From positions 20,605,185 to 20,669,184 of the forward strand of contig NC_092470.1 of the NCBI RefSeq assembly GCF_047495875.1: a stretch of DNA of 64,000 bases. The letters are read 5' to 3'. The notes under the pieces were generated by a model, which saw only the letters and a program-made list of their open reading frames with translations, searched no databases and was not told where the DNA came from. Position 1 is the first letter of the stretch, and each line of letters begins with the position of its first letter. Origin of the DNA: Pithys albifrons albifrons (lineage: Eukaryota > Chordata > Aves > Passeriformes > Thamnophilidae). Shown here piece after piece: positions 13,176-24,999 of the stretch. The position numbers and the translations under genes were made by a program.

Positions 13176-13811
13176 AAAACCTGGATTTGTTGGTGCTGTC
13201 AGTCTGCACAGTGCAATTCAAAGCCCACCTCACCTCTCTGATTTAGCACCTTGATCACCTTTATTTATTTTTTTTGGAAATAGTTGTAGCTTTTTGTAGT
13301 TTTCTCTCCTCCTGTTCGAGCAGTTCTTGGCCATTTTCAAGCTTCTGGAGGATCTGATGCCCCAGGTTTGGACATGGCACTTCTCAGTGGACCAGCCCCA
13401 TCCTGTTCCTGCTGCTTTTTACTCCTTCCTTTACTCCATCCACACATTATGGGTGCTAATGACAAAAAACCCCAATTGTGATTCATGGAAATGGAATTTT
13501 GTTGACCAGAAATGTGGATTTAACTGGGCCAAAGGAAATGCTTTTCCAATTGTAGATGAGTATCTCAGGAATGGCCAATTCTTCGCAGAGAATGGACTAG
13601 TCCAGTTCTAATTAAATAAAAAAAAATAATAACAAAAGAAACAGATCACAATGTGAGAGCCCAGAGAAAAGGTACAGACAGGAGTAGATCCACTCAGGAG
13701 TGGCAGGAAAAGGCACTGAGGGATTTTAGGGGGGTGAAATGAAGTGTGTGCAAGGCCAGGAGGGTGTTTGCTCCTGTACAAAACCAGCTCCCCACGACAT
13801 AAAACTCCTCC
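13176..13811. other. Unique sequence between satellite array and CR1 fragment
   Basis: A 94-codon open frame occupies 13327-13611 (it includes TWHFSVDQPHPVPAAFYSF). I do not recognise it, and there are no splice sites or neighbours supporting a gene. Probably a chance frame. Confidence 0.4.
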
Positions 13812-13870
13812 TGGAATCCTGGAATGGTTTGGGTTGGAAGGGCCCTGAAAGCTCATCCCATTCCAGGCAG
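13812..13870 (-). mobile_element. Short CR1 3' tail fragment
   Basis: TGGAATGGTTTGGGTTGGAA followed by GGGCCCTGAAAGCTCATCCC is the reverse complement of a CR1 3' terminus. Only the last ~60 bp are present. Confidence 0.8.
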
Positions 13871-16443
13871 GATTCAGGGATGTTGGGGTGGGAAGGATGA
13901 AGGAATGGATGGAAAGAATGGGCTGATTGTTGTGCCCAGGACTATTGTCTTGCAGCTGCAGGAGCAGGGGAGGCAGAGGGAGCTTGGAATGTGCAATTCC
14001 AGGCAGGGAACACAATCCACAGGGCATTCCAAAATCAAGGAGTGCCATTGGAATTTAGATTTGTCAAAGGTGCAGCGGGGGAAGAGTTTGTGGCCATGGC
14101 AGGGTTTGAGTCCTCAGGGTGGGAAATGGCATCGGGTGAGGGCAGAGAGAAGGGAAGTTGGTGCTGGAGAACTGAAACAACAGGAAACACGAAAGGGAGC
14201 TGGGATGGGTCACACTGAGACACTGCAGGTGTAATTACAGGTTGCAATCACTCGTTTGCATGTGCTTTCCATATTGCAAGGCATGGTTGGAGCAGCAGAG
14301 CTGAGGATGTCACACCAACATCAGCCAAATGGCCCAGGACCTTCCCTAATTTAAGATTTGAGGTGATTTTCTCCCCCTCTGGGAATTTAAAGAACTCAGG
14401 CAGCAAAGATGCAACGAAACTTTCTTTTCTAAGGAAGTAGCAACCTTTGTTTGGGCCAAATTCATGAGATGAGGTGACATAACATGATATAATTTAGTGT
14501 GATATTGCTGTTGGATGTGGATTTTGGGGAGATGTACCAGCCAAGGCCAGTCACTCCACAGCATGTCCAGCAGTGCCACGTGTGTTGCTAATTAAAAATG
14601 GACTTGTTTTGTCACACATATTTGCTACTCCATTTTCTACAGATGCAGCCAAAGCATTTCCACTGAAATGGGATTTCCTTCTGTCCCCCAGAAAAGGCTC
14701 TTTCAGTGACACATCCAAATGTTTTTACGCCTCCAACAACCTCAGGAATCAAAGACAATTTCAATGGTGGGGTCATGTTTTCTCTCAGGAAATAGGAATT
14801 GAGAGTCTATCCCGAAATAATTTGTATTCAGGATCACAAATGCCCCCCAGTATTTTGAGCAGAGAGTAAGTTTGGACTATCAGACAAAGGGGGAAAATCC
14901 TTGGAGACTCAGACTAATGAAAACAATCTGTTGGTAGAAAAATTGCATATCTGTTTTAAAAATATTATTGTGGCTGAACATGGTTTTAAGCAAAGAAGTT
15001 ACATGACATAATCTTTTTTTTTTTAAAGTTACAGAAGAGGAAAATGGAAGAAATGGGGCTTGGAAGTAGATTCTCCAGTCATTTATTCTACTGAGATATG
15101 GCCAAAAGGGGGAAAGGAACTTTTAAAAATTGGGAATTGAAAATAGCAAAATTCTGAATGGTTTGGGGAAATCCTGATCTTTCGTGTTCTCCCCTCCCAA
15201 GGGGTAAAAGGAAAAGCCCTGGAGTTGTAGCTCAGAAGCAGCACAACTGGAAGGCTGTTTGGGGGTATTTTTACCTACTGCAGTTGCACCCCAGGTATGT
15301 CCTTTTGAAATCCTGACAGATCTGAGTGTTGCCATCACAGCCAGAGCTGCAACAACTGGGAGCACCTCTGGAAATCACAGTGTGTTGACAAAGGCTTTTC
15401 TTGGCAATAAAGCATCATCTGAGACTCAGGAGCAGAGAGGAACAAAATTTCATTACATGTAAATAATAGTCTAAAAATAGAAGCCCAGAATGTTTTTCTC
15501 ATTAAGTTCCTTCTTCATCCTAAACTACACTCTGCATTTAAAAATAAGTGACTATCAAAAAGTCAAAGCTGCAAAATAAAGGGCCTGGCTGAGCTCTGTC
15601 TGTAGAAACACCGACAGTATTTAGGGAGAAGGGTTTTAACCCAAATTCTCTGTATCCTCTGCTTTAGTTCACTTCTTCATTTTAATGCAGCCAAAGACAT
15701 TCTCAGGCTGTTTTATTTAAGGCAAGTTTGGAAAGAGGACGCTGTGGTTTATGGCCATGTGTCTGTCAGCTCTGATGGTGCCATGCCATGATTTGGCAAA
15801 CACTCCAGGCACTTGCCCACATCCCACTGGGGCTGGGAGGGAGGGAGGGAGCAGAGGACAAGCTGCCTCATTCAGGGGAAAAAATTAAGAGAAATCCAAC
15901 AGGGTTTGTCTTGATACAATTAGAGACCTTTCTAGGCAGATTCCTGAAACCAGACACAAACTCCTCGATCCTGTTGGATTGGGATCATTAAAGGTATTAA
16001 TAATTTCCAATCAAGGGTTCTAAACTGGGCTGGTTCAGGCCACTGAAATAGAGGAGCTCATTGTGGTCCCCGTGAGTGTTGTGGGGAGTCACCTGCATTT
16101 ATTTCTCTGCTCTCTTTGCCAGAGCAGCCCCTGCTCAGCCCTCCTCACACCCAGGACTCACAGAGAACCCCAGTGCTCTTCTGATTGCTGCTCATTTCCT
16201 GAAGGCTCCATCTGATGTGCTGGGCAGTGAGGAAATCCAGGAGAACAGAGGGAATATTGGGATATCTGCAATGGGAACAGGGAGTGGGCACAGCCTGGGG
16301 GTGAAAGGGGAGTCCCAGAGAGGAGCCACCTGCATTTGCTGTGCCTGGGCTGGAGACCAAGGTGGGGAACGTTTCTGGGAGAAATGCTGGGAAATGGAAA
16401 GATTGGGAAGAGATATGAGTTGTTCTCTTTGGTCAGGGAATCA

Positions 16444-16668
16444 GGATGGATGGATGGATGGGTGGGTGGGTGGATGGATGAGGGATGGATGGGGGGATGG
16501 ATGGGTGGATGGATGGATGGATGGATGGATAGATGGATGGATGGATGGATGATGGATGGATGGATGGAGGGATGGATGGATAGATGGATGGATGGATAGA
16601 TGGATGGATGATGGATGGATAGATGGATGGAGGAATGGATGGATGGATGGATAGATGGACAGACGGAT
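16444..16668. repeat. (GGAT)n microsatellite
   Basis: About 225 bp of GGAT/GGGT tetranucleotides with scattered AGAT and GGAG interruptions. The frames over it (poly WMDG or HPSI) are artefacts. Confidence 0.97.
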
Positions 16669-17349
16669 AAAATTTTTTTCTATCAATAAACAGGATGGTA
16701 TCAAAGAGCTACCCACTAGCAAGACATTGGACACCCCTCTCCCATTCTCTCTCAATGCACAACACTGAATTTTCAGTCGTGGGTGACTCCTCGGGCTCTG
16801 TGGGATACGTTATAACTCTGCAGTACCCAGGAGTGATCTCCTTACCACAGATTCCTTTGGTGGCTTCCAACTCACTTTAATCTCTAGAGGGGAGACATTA
16901 ATGCTTTTTATTTCTTGTAATGTACAGAATGTAAGAGCTGGATTTTATGGCAGCTACGGACAAGAAGGACATTTTGTCTCTATTCTGTGCACTCGGGTGA
17001 AGGCCCAGTGAATGGTGATCTGTATTTACAGAGTAACACACAGGTAAAAAGAAGCTAAATAAAGCCAAAATGATTAGAATACTCCTGTTTGACCAGCCCA
17101 GCTTCACACCCGGTGCCATCATCCTGCCAGGCAGCCATTTGGACATGCATTTCCCCCTCTGTGTGACCGGCTCTGCTGCTGGAATAACCCACGGTTTGCT
17201 CAGAAGGGGCAGCTGTGGGGCCCGAAGGCTCCTCAGAACACCCACCCTGCTGCTCCTCGGCAAGGGCAAAGCCCGGGCCAGCTCAGGGTGATTCCCTGGA
17301 CTTTTCTGCAGAAGCCCAGAGCAACAGAACTTGTATTTATACAACTCCT
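16669..17349. other. Unique sequence before the CpG island
   Basis: This is ordinary sequence between the GGAT microsatellite and the CpG island. It contains an AAATAAAG at about 17055 but no recognisable exon. Composition shifts sharply toward GC from about 17350. Confidence 0.5.
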
Positions 17350-17764
17350 CACTGCCCGCTGGTGCAGACGAGTGGCCGGAGGGTTCCCGTCCCCAAGGGC
17401 CGAGCGCCGCGGGTGGAGCAGCGGGAAGAGGAGACGGAAATTCCAGTTGGAATCAGCCCGTGTGTCCCCGCTCCGGGGCTGCGGGGGCCGGGGTGGGCAT
17501 CGGGGGTGGGGACCGAGGGGATGGCCAGGGAGGGACCAGAGCTGGGGACCGGGTGCCACTCGGGGCTGCCTCAGGAGGCTCTCGGGGCCCGCGGAGCTGC
17601 TGGGGAGGGATCCAGAGTCACTCCGAGCCCGTGGGGCTGCCCGGGAAGGGACTGGGGGCAGCTCCGGGCCCGCCTGAGGAGGAACTCGGGGCCCGCGGAG
17701 GGTCCGGGATCCGCTCGAGGCCCGCGGGGATAGCCGGGGAGGAACCGGAGGCCCCTCAGTGCCC

Positions 17765-18680
17765 GGGGGGCTGCCCGAGTTGGGCCCCGATCCCGCCCGG
17801 CTCTCCCCGATCCCTCCCGGCTCTCCCCGAGCTGGGCCCCGGTCCCTCCCGGCTCTCCCCGATCCCAGGCCCGATCCCACCCGGCTCTCCCCGAGCTGGG
17901 CCCCGATCCCTCCCGGCTCTCCCCGATCCCGCCCGGCTCTCCCCGAGCTGGGCCCCGATCCCTCCCGGCTGTCCCCGATCCCAGGCCCGATCCCGCCCGG
18001 CTCTCCCCGATCCCGCCCGGCTCTCCCCGATCCCAGGCCCGATCCCGCCCGGCTCTCCCCGATCCCGCCCGGCTCTCCCCGATCCCAGCCCCGATCCCGC
18101 TCGGCTCTCCCCGATCCCAGGCCCGATCCCAGGCCCGATCCCGCCCGGCTCTCCCCGATCCCAGGCCCGATCCCTCCCGGCTCTCCCCGATCCCTCCCGG
18201 CTCTCCCCGATCCCAGGCCCGATCCCTCCCGGCTGTCCCCGATCGCAGGCCCGATCCCGCCCGGCTCTCCCCGATCCCAGGCCCGATCCCGCCCGGCTCT
18301 CCCCGATCGCAGGCTCGATCCCTCCCGGCTCTCCCCGATCCCAGGCCCGATCCCGCCCGGCTCTCCCCGATCCCAGGCCCGATCCCTCCCGGCTCTCCCC
18401 GATCCCGCCCGGCTCTCCCCGATCCCAGGCCCGATCCCTCCCGGCTCTCCCCGATCCCGCCCGGCTCTCCCCGATCCCTCCCGGCTGTTCCCGATCCCAG
18501 GCCCGATCCCGCCCGGCTCTCCCCGATCCCGCCCGGCTCTCCCCGATCCCTCCCGGCTCTCCCCGATCCCGCCCGGCTCTCCCCGATCCCGCCCGGCTGT
18601 CCCCGATTCCTCCCGGCTCTCCACGATCCCAGGCCCGATCCCTCCCGGCTCTCCCCGATCCCGCCCGGCTCTCCCGGGGC
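17765..18680. repeat. GC-rich minisatellite upstream of PIAS1 exon 1
   Basis: About 0.9 kb of tandem units of the form CTCCCCGATCCCGCCCGG (about 18 bp). They alternate with longer units carrying an inserted AGGCCCGATCCC and some with GAGCTGGGCC. Units vary at a few positions (CCCG/CCCT; CTC/GTC). The array ends about 105 bp before the PIAS1 ATG. Long Pro/Ser/Arg-type frames across it arise only from repetition and lack of AT-rich stops. Confidence 0.95.
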
Positions 18681-18785
18681 TCCCGCACAAAATGGCGCCG
18701 CGATTCAAACGCGGGCGCCGCGCGCGGGCGGGGCGGGGGGGGGCGGTGTCCCGGCGGCGCTCAGCGCGCCTGCGCCGGACGCAAG
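18681..18785 (+). promoter_or_regulatory. PIAS1: PIAS1 core promoter / 5' leader candidate
   Basis: This is the short non-repetitive stretch between the upstream array and the ATG. It contains a run of GC boxes at 18726-18746, an NRF1-like motif GCGCCTGCGC at 18766-18775 (one mismatch to GCGCATGCGC) and two YY1-type motifs. One YY1-type site, ACAAAATGGCGCC, is at 18687-18699. The other, CAAGATGGCGG at 18782-18792, overlaps the start codon. There is no TATA box, which fits a CpG-island promoter. The transcription start is not determined. The ATG at 18692 is out of frame with PIAS1. Confidence 0.6.
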
Positions 18786-18809
18786 ATGGCGGACAGTGCG
18801 GAACTAAAG
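18786..18809 (+). CDS. PIAS1: PIAS1 coding exon 1 (MADSAELK)
   Basis: This is the first coding exon of the SUMO E3 ligase PIAS1. The eight codons read MADSAELK, the N-terminus known for vertebrate PIAS1; PIAS2 begins differently (MADFEEL). The ATG has a strong context, with A at -3 and G at +4. The exon ends in AAG followed by the donor GTAAAG at 18810-18815, in phase 0. It joins in frame to the Q of exon 2 at 46401, giving the continuous family sequence SAELKQMVMSLR. The exon lies inside a CpG island with GC boxes and YY1-type motifs just upstream, as expected for a housekeeping nuclear regulator. The 5' untranslated start cannot be placed from sequence alone. Identification rests on the match across both exons, since eight residues alone would be weak. 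Confidence 0.93.
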
Positions 18810-19309
18810 GTAAAGCGCAGCTCTGGGTCCCCCCGCGGAGCCGCCGCGGCCGCGCCGGGCCGGGCCGGGCCGGGACAGGACGGGACGGGCCGGGCGGGGA
18901 TGGGGCACCCGCGGGGCTCGCCGGGGCGGCCCTGCAGGGAGCGGGGCCGAAGGGACGGGCGGCGCGGGCGCGGTGCGGAGCTGCCACCCCTGGCCGCCCC
19001 CCCTCCGCCGGCCGCGCTCGTCGGGGCAGAGCGGAGATCCCGGGCCAGGCTGGGCTGGGCCGGGCCGGGCTGGGCTGGGCCGGGCTGGGCTCGGGGCAGC
19101 GGCCGGGGCAGCCCCCGCGCGGTGCGGGCGCGGCCGCGGCGGGACACGGAGCGCGGGGCTGGCTGCGAAGTTTGCGGGAGCGCGCAGGGGGTGACAGTGC
19201 GGGCACCGCCACCCCCGGGACAGCCCGAACCGCCCGGACGGGGAGCGGGGCTGAGCCCCACCGAGCACGGACAGCGGCGCTTCGGCTGCCCCGCAGCCTG
19301 GGGGGAGCT

Positions 19310-20440
19310 CCGGGGAGCCCCCGAGGGGCCGGGAGTGCGGGGGGCAGACCCGGGGGATGTGCGAGAGGGGCCGGGGCTGCGGCCCGGGGCAGCTCCGGGG
19401 GATCCTCCGGGAGAGCCGGGGGTACGGGGGGTGCGCGGGGCAGCTCCGGGAGGGGCCGGGGGTGCGCAGGGCAGCCCCCGGAGATGTGCGAGAGGACCGG
19501 GGGTGCGGCCCGGGGGATACTCCGATAGGGGCCGGGGGTACGAGGGGCAGCTCTGGGGGATGTCCCGGGAGGGACCGGGAGGGGCCGGGGATGCGGGGAA
19601 CAGCCCCGAAGGAGGTGCGGGAGGGGCCAAGAAGGGCCGGGGGTGCGCGGGGCAGCCCCGGGGAGCCCCGAGGGATGTGCGGGATGCTCCGGGAGCCCCG
19701 GGGGATGATCCAGGAGGGGCCGGGGGTGCGGGGACAGCCCCGGGGGATGCTCCAGGAGGAGCCGGGAGATGCTCCGGGAGCCCCGGGGGCAGCTCCGGGA
19801 CAGCCCCGGGGGTGCGGGGGTAGCACCGGGGAATGCTCCGGTAGGGGCCGGGGGTGTGGGGGCAGCCCCGGGGGATGCTCCAGGAGGGCCGAGGGATGCT
19901 CCAGGAGGGCCGGGGGTGCGGGGGCAGCCCCGGGGAGCCCCGAGGGATATGCGGGATGCTCCAGGAGGGCCGGGGGATGCTCCAGAAGGGCCGGGGATGC
20001 GGTGGCAGTCCCGGGGGATGTTTCAGGAGGGCCGGGGGTGCGGGGGCAGCCCCGGGGAGCCCCGAGGGATGTGCGGGATGCTCCAGGGGGGCCGGGGGAT
20101 GCTCCGAGAGCCCCGGGGGCAGCTCCGGGAGCGGCCGGGGGTGCGGGGGCAGCCCCGGGAGCCCCCGAGCGATGTGCGGGGTGCTCCAGGAGGGCCGGGG
20201 GATGCTCCAGAAGGGCTGGGGGTGCAGGGCAGTCCCGGGGAGCCCCGAGCGATGTGCGGGATGCTCCAGGAGGGCCGGGGGATGCTCCAGGAGGGCCGGG
20301 GGTGCAGGGCAGCCCCGGGGAGCCCCGAGGGATGTGCGGGATGCTCCAGGAGGGCCGGGGGATGCTCCAGAAGGGCCGGGGGTGCGGGGCAGCCCCGGGG
20401 AGCCCCGAGGGATGTGCGGGGCAGCCCCGCCGAGCCCCGG
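19310..20440. repeat. G-rich minisatellite at start of PIAS1 intron 1
   Basis: This is a degenerate tandem array built from modules such as GGGATGCTCCAGGAGGGCCG, GGGGTGCGGGGCAGCCCCGG and GGAGCCCCGAGGGATGTGCG, in units of roughly 30-80 bp. The first part (to about 19700) is more diverged and the last part (19900-20430) is more regular. The + strand has dense G-runs and so high G-quadruplex potential, also in the nascent PIAS1 transcript. Confidence 0.9.
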
Positions 20441-20599
20441 CCGCCGCTCCGCCCCGGGCCAGCGCCGCGCAGTTGGCGGGGACTGCTCCGCTGTGCCTCG
20501 GGATTTGGGGCATTGCAGCACTGGGGCACCCGCGCTGTACACGCGCTGAAATCCCTGGAGGGCCCCCCAGGAAACTTTGGCATCACTCGGAGGCGTGTG

Positions 20600-23500
20600 C
20601 GGGGCCCGAACGCACCAGCAGGGCGGTTGGTGGGGCGAGTTTGGGAGTTCCATCACGACTGTCGCAGGGTCGGGACTCACCCGAAGTCTGGAGTTAATGC
20701 AGGGAAAGACACAGATCTGGGATGAAATGTGGAATCTAAATACGGGGTATGTGAAGTATGACTAAGGAAATACTTTTTGTGTCTCCCCAGAGGTTCAGGA
20801 GGGCTCAGGTTTCTGGGTGTCAAAGGTACGGGGCACTTTCATTTTTGGATGCTCAGGGTGCTGTCAGGAGGTGAAGGAGTGAAACCTTGAGCGTGTCCAA
20901 CTCCTCTAAACCCTCCTGTGGCCACAGTTTTTCAGGGGATTTTAGGCAATACTGTATTGCTGTGTTGTCCCTATGTCGTTTTCCTTTCCAAATAACAAGG
21001 TAAAGGGCTGGGATGTGATTCCAGTGCTCAACTTCTGTTAATTTTAGGCTGGCAGATGGAATGGTGTGTTTTGGGAGCTCCCTCTGAGGGGTTTGTGTGA
21101 TGCCTTTATCAGCCAGACTCACCGAAATGGAGTTACAGGAGGGGAGTGATGAGGACTAAAGCCATTTTTCTGGGTGTGTGTTTAAATGGCAGGATGGTGG
21201 CCAAGGGGCAGGGCTGAAGGGCAGCATTTTGCTGTGAAAATTGACAATTTATTGGTCTTGGGGGCTTTGAAACCTGAGGTCTGTGCTCCATCAGGCTGGA
21301 GGGGGGACTGTCCTCTTGTCTTTCTCTGCAGCTTCACAGGTGGGTCTTCCATGGAGCTGTTTCTGTGTCTGCTCCTTGTCCTTCTCTGAAAGTTCCTTAT
21401 TACGAACTATGAGAGAGAAATCCCAATTTTTTTAATTAATTTTTCTTAAAGTCCTGCTGCTGCCTGAGTGCTTTGGGGACTCAATGCCAAACTGAGTGTT
21501 TTATTCTCAGTTTCCCTTTGCTGCTCAGGACAGTGGCACTGACAGGTTGGGACTGAAGGATTTTACTGCCTTCTGGGAAAAGTTGATTTTTTTCCCATGG
21601 CCATGGGGGGGACTTGGCATAAAAAAATGGTTATTTCATAAATCCATACTTTGAAAACTTCAGTGCATTTTTTTTACAAATTAAAAAGGGTGTGTGGGTG
21701 GGTCCTGCTCTGCCAGGAGGGGGAGAGGGGACACAAATTCCTGCTTAGGGTTGTCACAGGGTGGTGGTTTTCCAGCAGCTCAGGTTGGAGGGGCTGGAGA
21801 AGGTGAGGGATCCATGGAAAAATGTGGCTCATGGAAAGTTGTCACATCATCCTTGGGGCCAGTGGGAATGTTCTAAGCAGGAGTGAATCCTCAGAAAAGT
21901 TTGGAAGTTGGAAGGTTCCTCAGGGAGGGTTTGTGATTAACACTCTGCTGTTTAAAGAATGACCAGCAAATTCCTTTAATTTTCTTTTTCTTGCTAAAAC
22001 CTTCTATGTTTCTCCTCTGGTTAATTAACAAATAGCATTAATTTCAGCTTTTAGTGACCTTTAGAAATTAAAATCCAATGTGATAGTTGTGCAGTGACTC
22101 TCTTGCCTTGCCAGAAACAGTTTGTCAGGAAAAGTTGGGCAAGTTTCTAAAACTTTGGAGCCTTCCCATGTAACAAACTGTGTAACTTTGCACGGGTAAC
22201 TTGGGGAATGTGATAAGATGGGTGGAACTGCCACAGCAAAACTGAAGTTCTTGCTCCCTCCAGAAAAACTGTGGTCAGTCTGACCTGCCATCATTTTTCG
22301 TGGAGTTTTAAATAATAAAAAAGCTTTTTTTGTAATGTCTTATCTTGCCATAATCAAGAATATTTCCCTTTTTTTTGCCCCATTTTGTCCTATTGGGGGG
22401 AAAAAAAAATCAGATAAGGTCAAACCTACTTTGCAGCTCCCAGACTTGTGAGGTTACTGAATTCTTTGGTCCTCTGGAAGGTTTGGATAAATTGAACCAG
22501 TATGTTTTCATTTCTGCTGCTGAAATCAGGTACCTGGAAAGTCTGTGGAGTTCTCCATAGGCTGAGGCATATGTGAATTTTCCTGATCTTAATTACTATT
22601 CCTGTATAATTGCACCCAGTCTCTAATTTATCTCAAGGTAAGCTATTTAAAGCTCTTTCTAATTGGAAGGAGTATACTTGAGTGATTAAATCTTTCCTTC
22701 AATATTTCTTACATCTCTTTAAATTGGTTATTAGATTGTTGTGATCTTTGCCTTCCACTCAAGACTTTTGGAAATCATTACACAGTTTGCAATAATCAAT
22801 TCAATTACACATGGATCAAAGAATGGAAAAGAAAAGCTTATGTTCAAGTATTGTCATTCTTGATACTGTCCTAAGGAGCTGGTTTGGAAAGCACATGCTG
22901 GGAGGTTTCCTCCTTTGTTCTCTCTCCTTTTCAGAAAGTGCCTTTGGGGATTGAAGAGATCCCTGGTGTGTTTCTTGTTAGACACAATTTATACTTGGGG
23001 GGAAAAAAAAAAAGTGAGCCAAGAGTTTGAATGAAAATTCATAAAGGCATTTCCACACAATGCTGAGGAAAACAAACCAATTAGAAAGATCCATTTGGGA
23101 AATGCCCTTTCCCCAAATGCAGGGAGGCAGTTTTGGAGGGGCACAGGTTGGTGGCACAGCAAGTGGATCTCTGGAATGGCACCCTCAGTGCTAATAAGAA
23201 GAATGTACCAGTTTGAGTGTTCAATTAGAATTTTCCTCCTCTGTATTAGGAGCTATTTTTGCCTAATCCCTGTCTGAGTTGCTGTGGCTCTGTGTTTCTG
23301 TGCTTAAATAAATATAAGCTCCTTGTCATTGTTACCTGAGGCTGGGGATTACTTTGCTTTCCTGCTGCAGTTTGGTGGGTGCCATCCCTGTGTCTGTAAC
23401 TGTGTTTTGGTGCAGGTATCACGTTTTAGCCCCTGGGATTGCAGATATCAGGGACAGCACAGGCAGCTGTGCATGGCAGAGCCCAATCCATAACCCTTCT

Positions 23501-24262
23501 TTATGGGCAATAAACCCAGATTGCTGTTGTGCCCTTGGCAATGCAGGCAGAGCATGCTGGATAACCCTCAGCACCACTGGGGCATTCCTGGAGGGAATTC
23601 CTGGGGGGTCTGGGCAAGTGGAGATCATGTTTGATGCCACTTGGGAGGAGGAAAGGAGGAAAGTGTGAGAAAGAGCATTTCATAGTAGATCTTTGTAATG
23701 GGTTTGCAGTTCATTTTGCTTTAGGAGTTACAGTGAAGGGGTGAGAAGGTCAGGAGGGGGTAGAAGGTGCATCCTGTTTAGCTTCACTCCATGAGAAAAG
23801 TGTTTCCTCGGGGTGGGTGAGTTCTCAGGACTGCCTGGCCATTGATAAAACCATTTCTGGATCAGACACACAAGGCAAACAGTTCAAAGCATCCCATGGA
23901 ACAGGGTGTGGGGAGTTGGGTTACCTTCAGATATTGAAGTTATTTTTAGGATGCAGCCGACTGCTCTGGTTTCTATGGTTTATGGGCTGACCTGCACTCA
24001 CACAGGGCACAGGGAGAAGTGCAGACCTGTCACTAGTCTCTGGCACCGTGGGCTGCAGTTCCTGGAACCTCTTCTCACATCCCATCATTTTTCTCTTAGT
24101 GCCATTATGGTGAAAACCAAAGCAGAACTTCCAAACACTTGAGATGTGAGAGCTGCCTGTAATTGCTGTGAGATCCCCCCAGCCCTGTCCCACCTCTGGG
24201 TGCCTCACTGATGCCTCTCTCCAGAGCACCTCCCGTGCTCCTGGTTTGTCCCAGGGCTTGGA
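20600..24262. other. Intron 1 unique sequence, nothing recognised
   Basis: This 3.7-kb stretch has average composition with some AT-rich patches (for example 22300-22800). No repeat family, exon or RNA gene could be named. Short frames here are below what chance gives. Confidence 0.5.
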
Positions 24263-24999
24263 GGGACTGGGAGCTCAGCCCCAGGCTCAGGGGGTGTGAG
24301 GGACTGGGAGCTCAGCCCCAGGCTCAGGGGGTGTGAGGGACTGGGAGCTCAGCCCCAGGCTCAGGGGGTGTGAGGGACTGGGAGCTCAGCCCCAGGCTCA
24401 GGGGGTGTGAGGGACTGGGAGCTCAGCCCCAGGCTCAGGGGGTGTGAGGGACTGGGGGCTCAGCCCCAGGCTCAGGGGGTGTGAGGGACTGGGAGCTCAG
24501 CCCCAGGCTCAGGGGGTGTGAGGGACTGGGAGCTCAGCCCCAGGCTCAGGGGGTGTGAGGGACTGGGAGCTCAGCCCCAGGCTCAGGGGGTGTGAGGGAC
24601 TGGGAGCTCAGCCCCAGGCTCGGGGGGTGTGAGGGACTGGGAGCTCAGCCCCAGGCTCGGGGGGTGTGAGGGACTGGGAGCTCAGCCCCAGGCTCGGGGG
24701 GTGTGAGGGACTGGGAGCTCAGCCCCAGGCTCGGGGGGTGTGAGGGACTGGGAGCTCAGCCCCAGGCTCGGGGGGTGTGAGGGACTGGGAGCTCAGCCCC
24801 AGGCTCGGGGGGTGTGAGGGACTGGGAGCTCAGCCCCAGGCTCAGGGGGTGTGAGGGACTGGGAGCTCAGCCCCAGGCTCAGGGGGTGTGAGGGACTGGG
24901 AGCTCAGCCCCAGGCTCAGGGGGTGTGAGGGACTGGGAGCTCAGCCCCAGGCTCAGGGGGTGTGAGGGACTGGGAGCTCAGCCCCAGGCTTGGGGGATG
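24263..24999. repeat. 37-bp minisatellite, 20 copies
   Basis: Twenty units of exactly 37 bp start GGGACTGGGAGCTCAGCCCC. The last unit is degenerate. A block of six consecutive units near 24619-24812 carries CTCGGGGGG in place of CTCAGGGGG, and one unit near 24450 has GGGGGCTC. Otherwise the array is almost uniform. Confidence 0.96.

Larger units (their letters stand above)
1..17349. other. Upstream intergenic flank of PIAS1, no gene recognised
   Basis: No exon or RNA gene could be supported here. In other amniotes the neighbour on this side of PIAS1 is SKOR1 (established synteny), but none of it is recognised. The non-repeat stretches at 430-1330, 2640-3130, 3490-4800, 5470-7315, 7675-9145 and 13180-16440 look like ordinary unique sequence with scattered short frames, and no motif I can name with confidence. 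Confidence 0.6.
17350..20600. promoter_or_regulatory. PIAS1: CpG island around PIAS1 exon 1
   Basis: The stretch is strikingly rich in G, C and CpG compared with both flanks and contains exon 1 near its middle. Much of its length is made of two GC-rich tandem arrays (17765-18680 and 19310-20440). The non-repetitive core is about 18681-19300. This is the likely promoter region, inferred from composition and position. Confidence 0.85.

Noticed and set aside
13327..13611. A 94-codon plus-strand frame after the AT-rich array
   Set aside because: I found no family resemblance and no splice or promoter signals, and a single frame of this length is expected by chance.
14573..14869. A 98-codon plus-strand frame as a possible exon of an upstream gene such as SKOR1
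   Set aside because: The sequence does not resemble SKOR1 or any protein I know, and no consensus splice sites bracket it.
17233..19212. Very long open frames (hundreds of codons) on both strands around PIAS1 exon 1
   Set aside because: They follow the GC-rich tandem arrays, which lack AT-rich stop codons. All frames are open at once and the predicted proteins are pure repeats.
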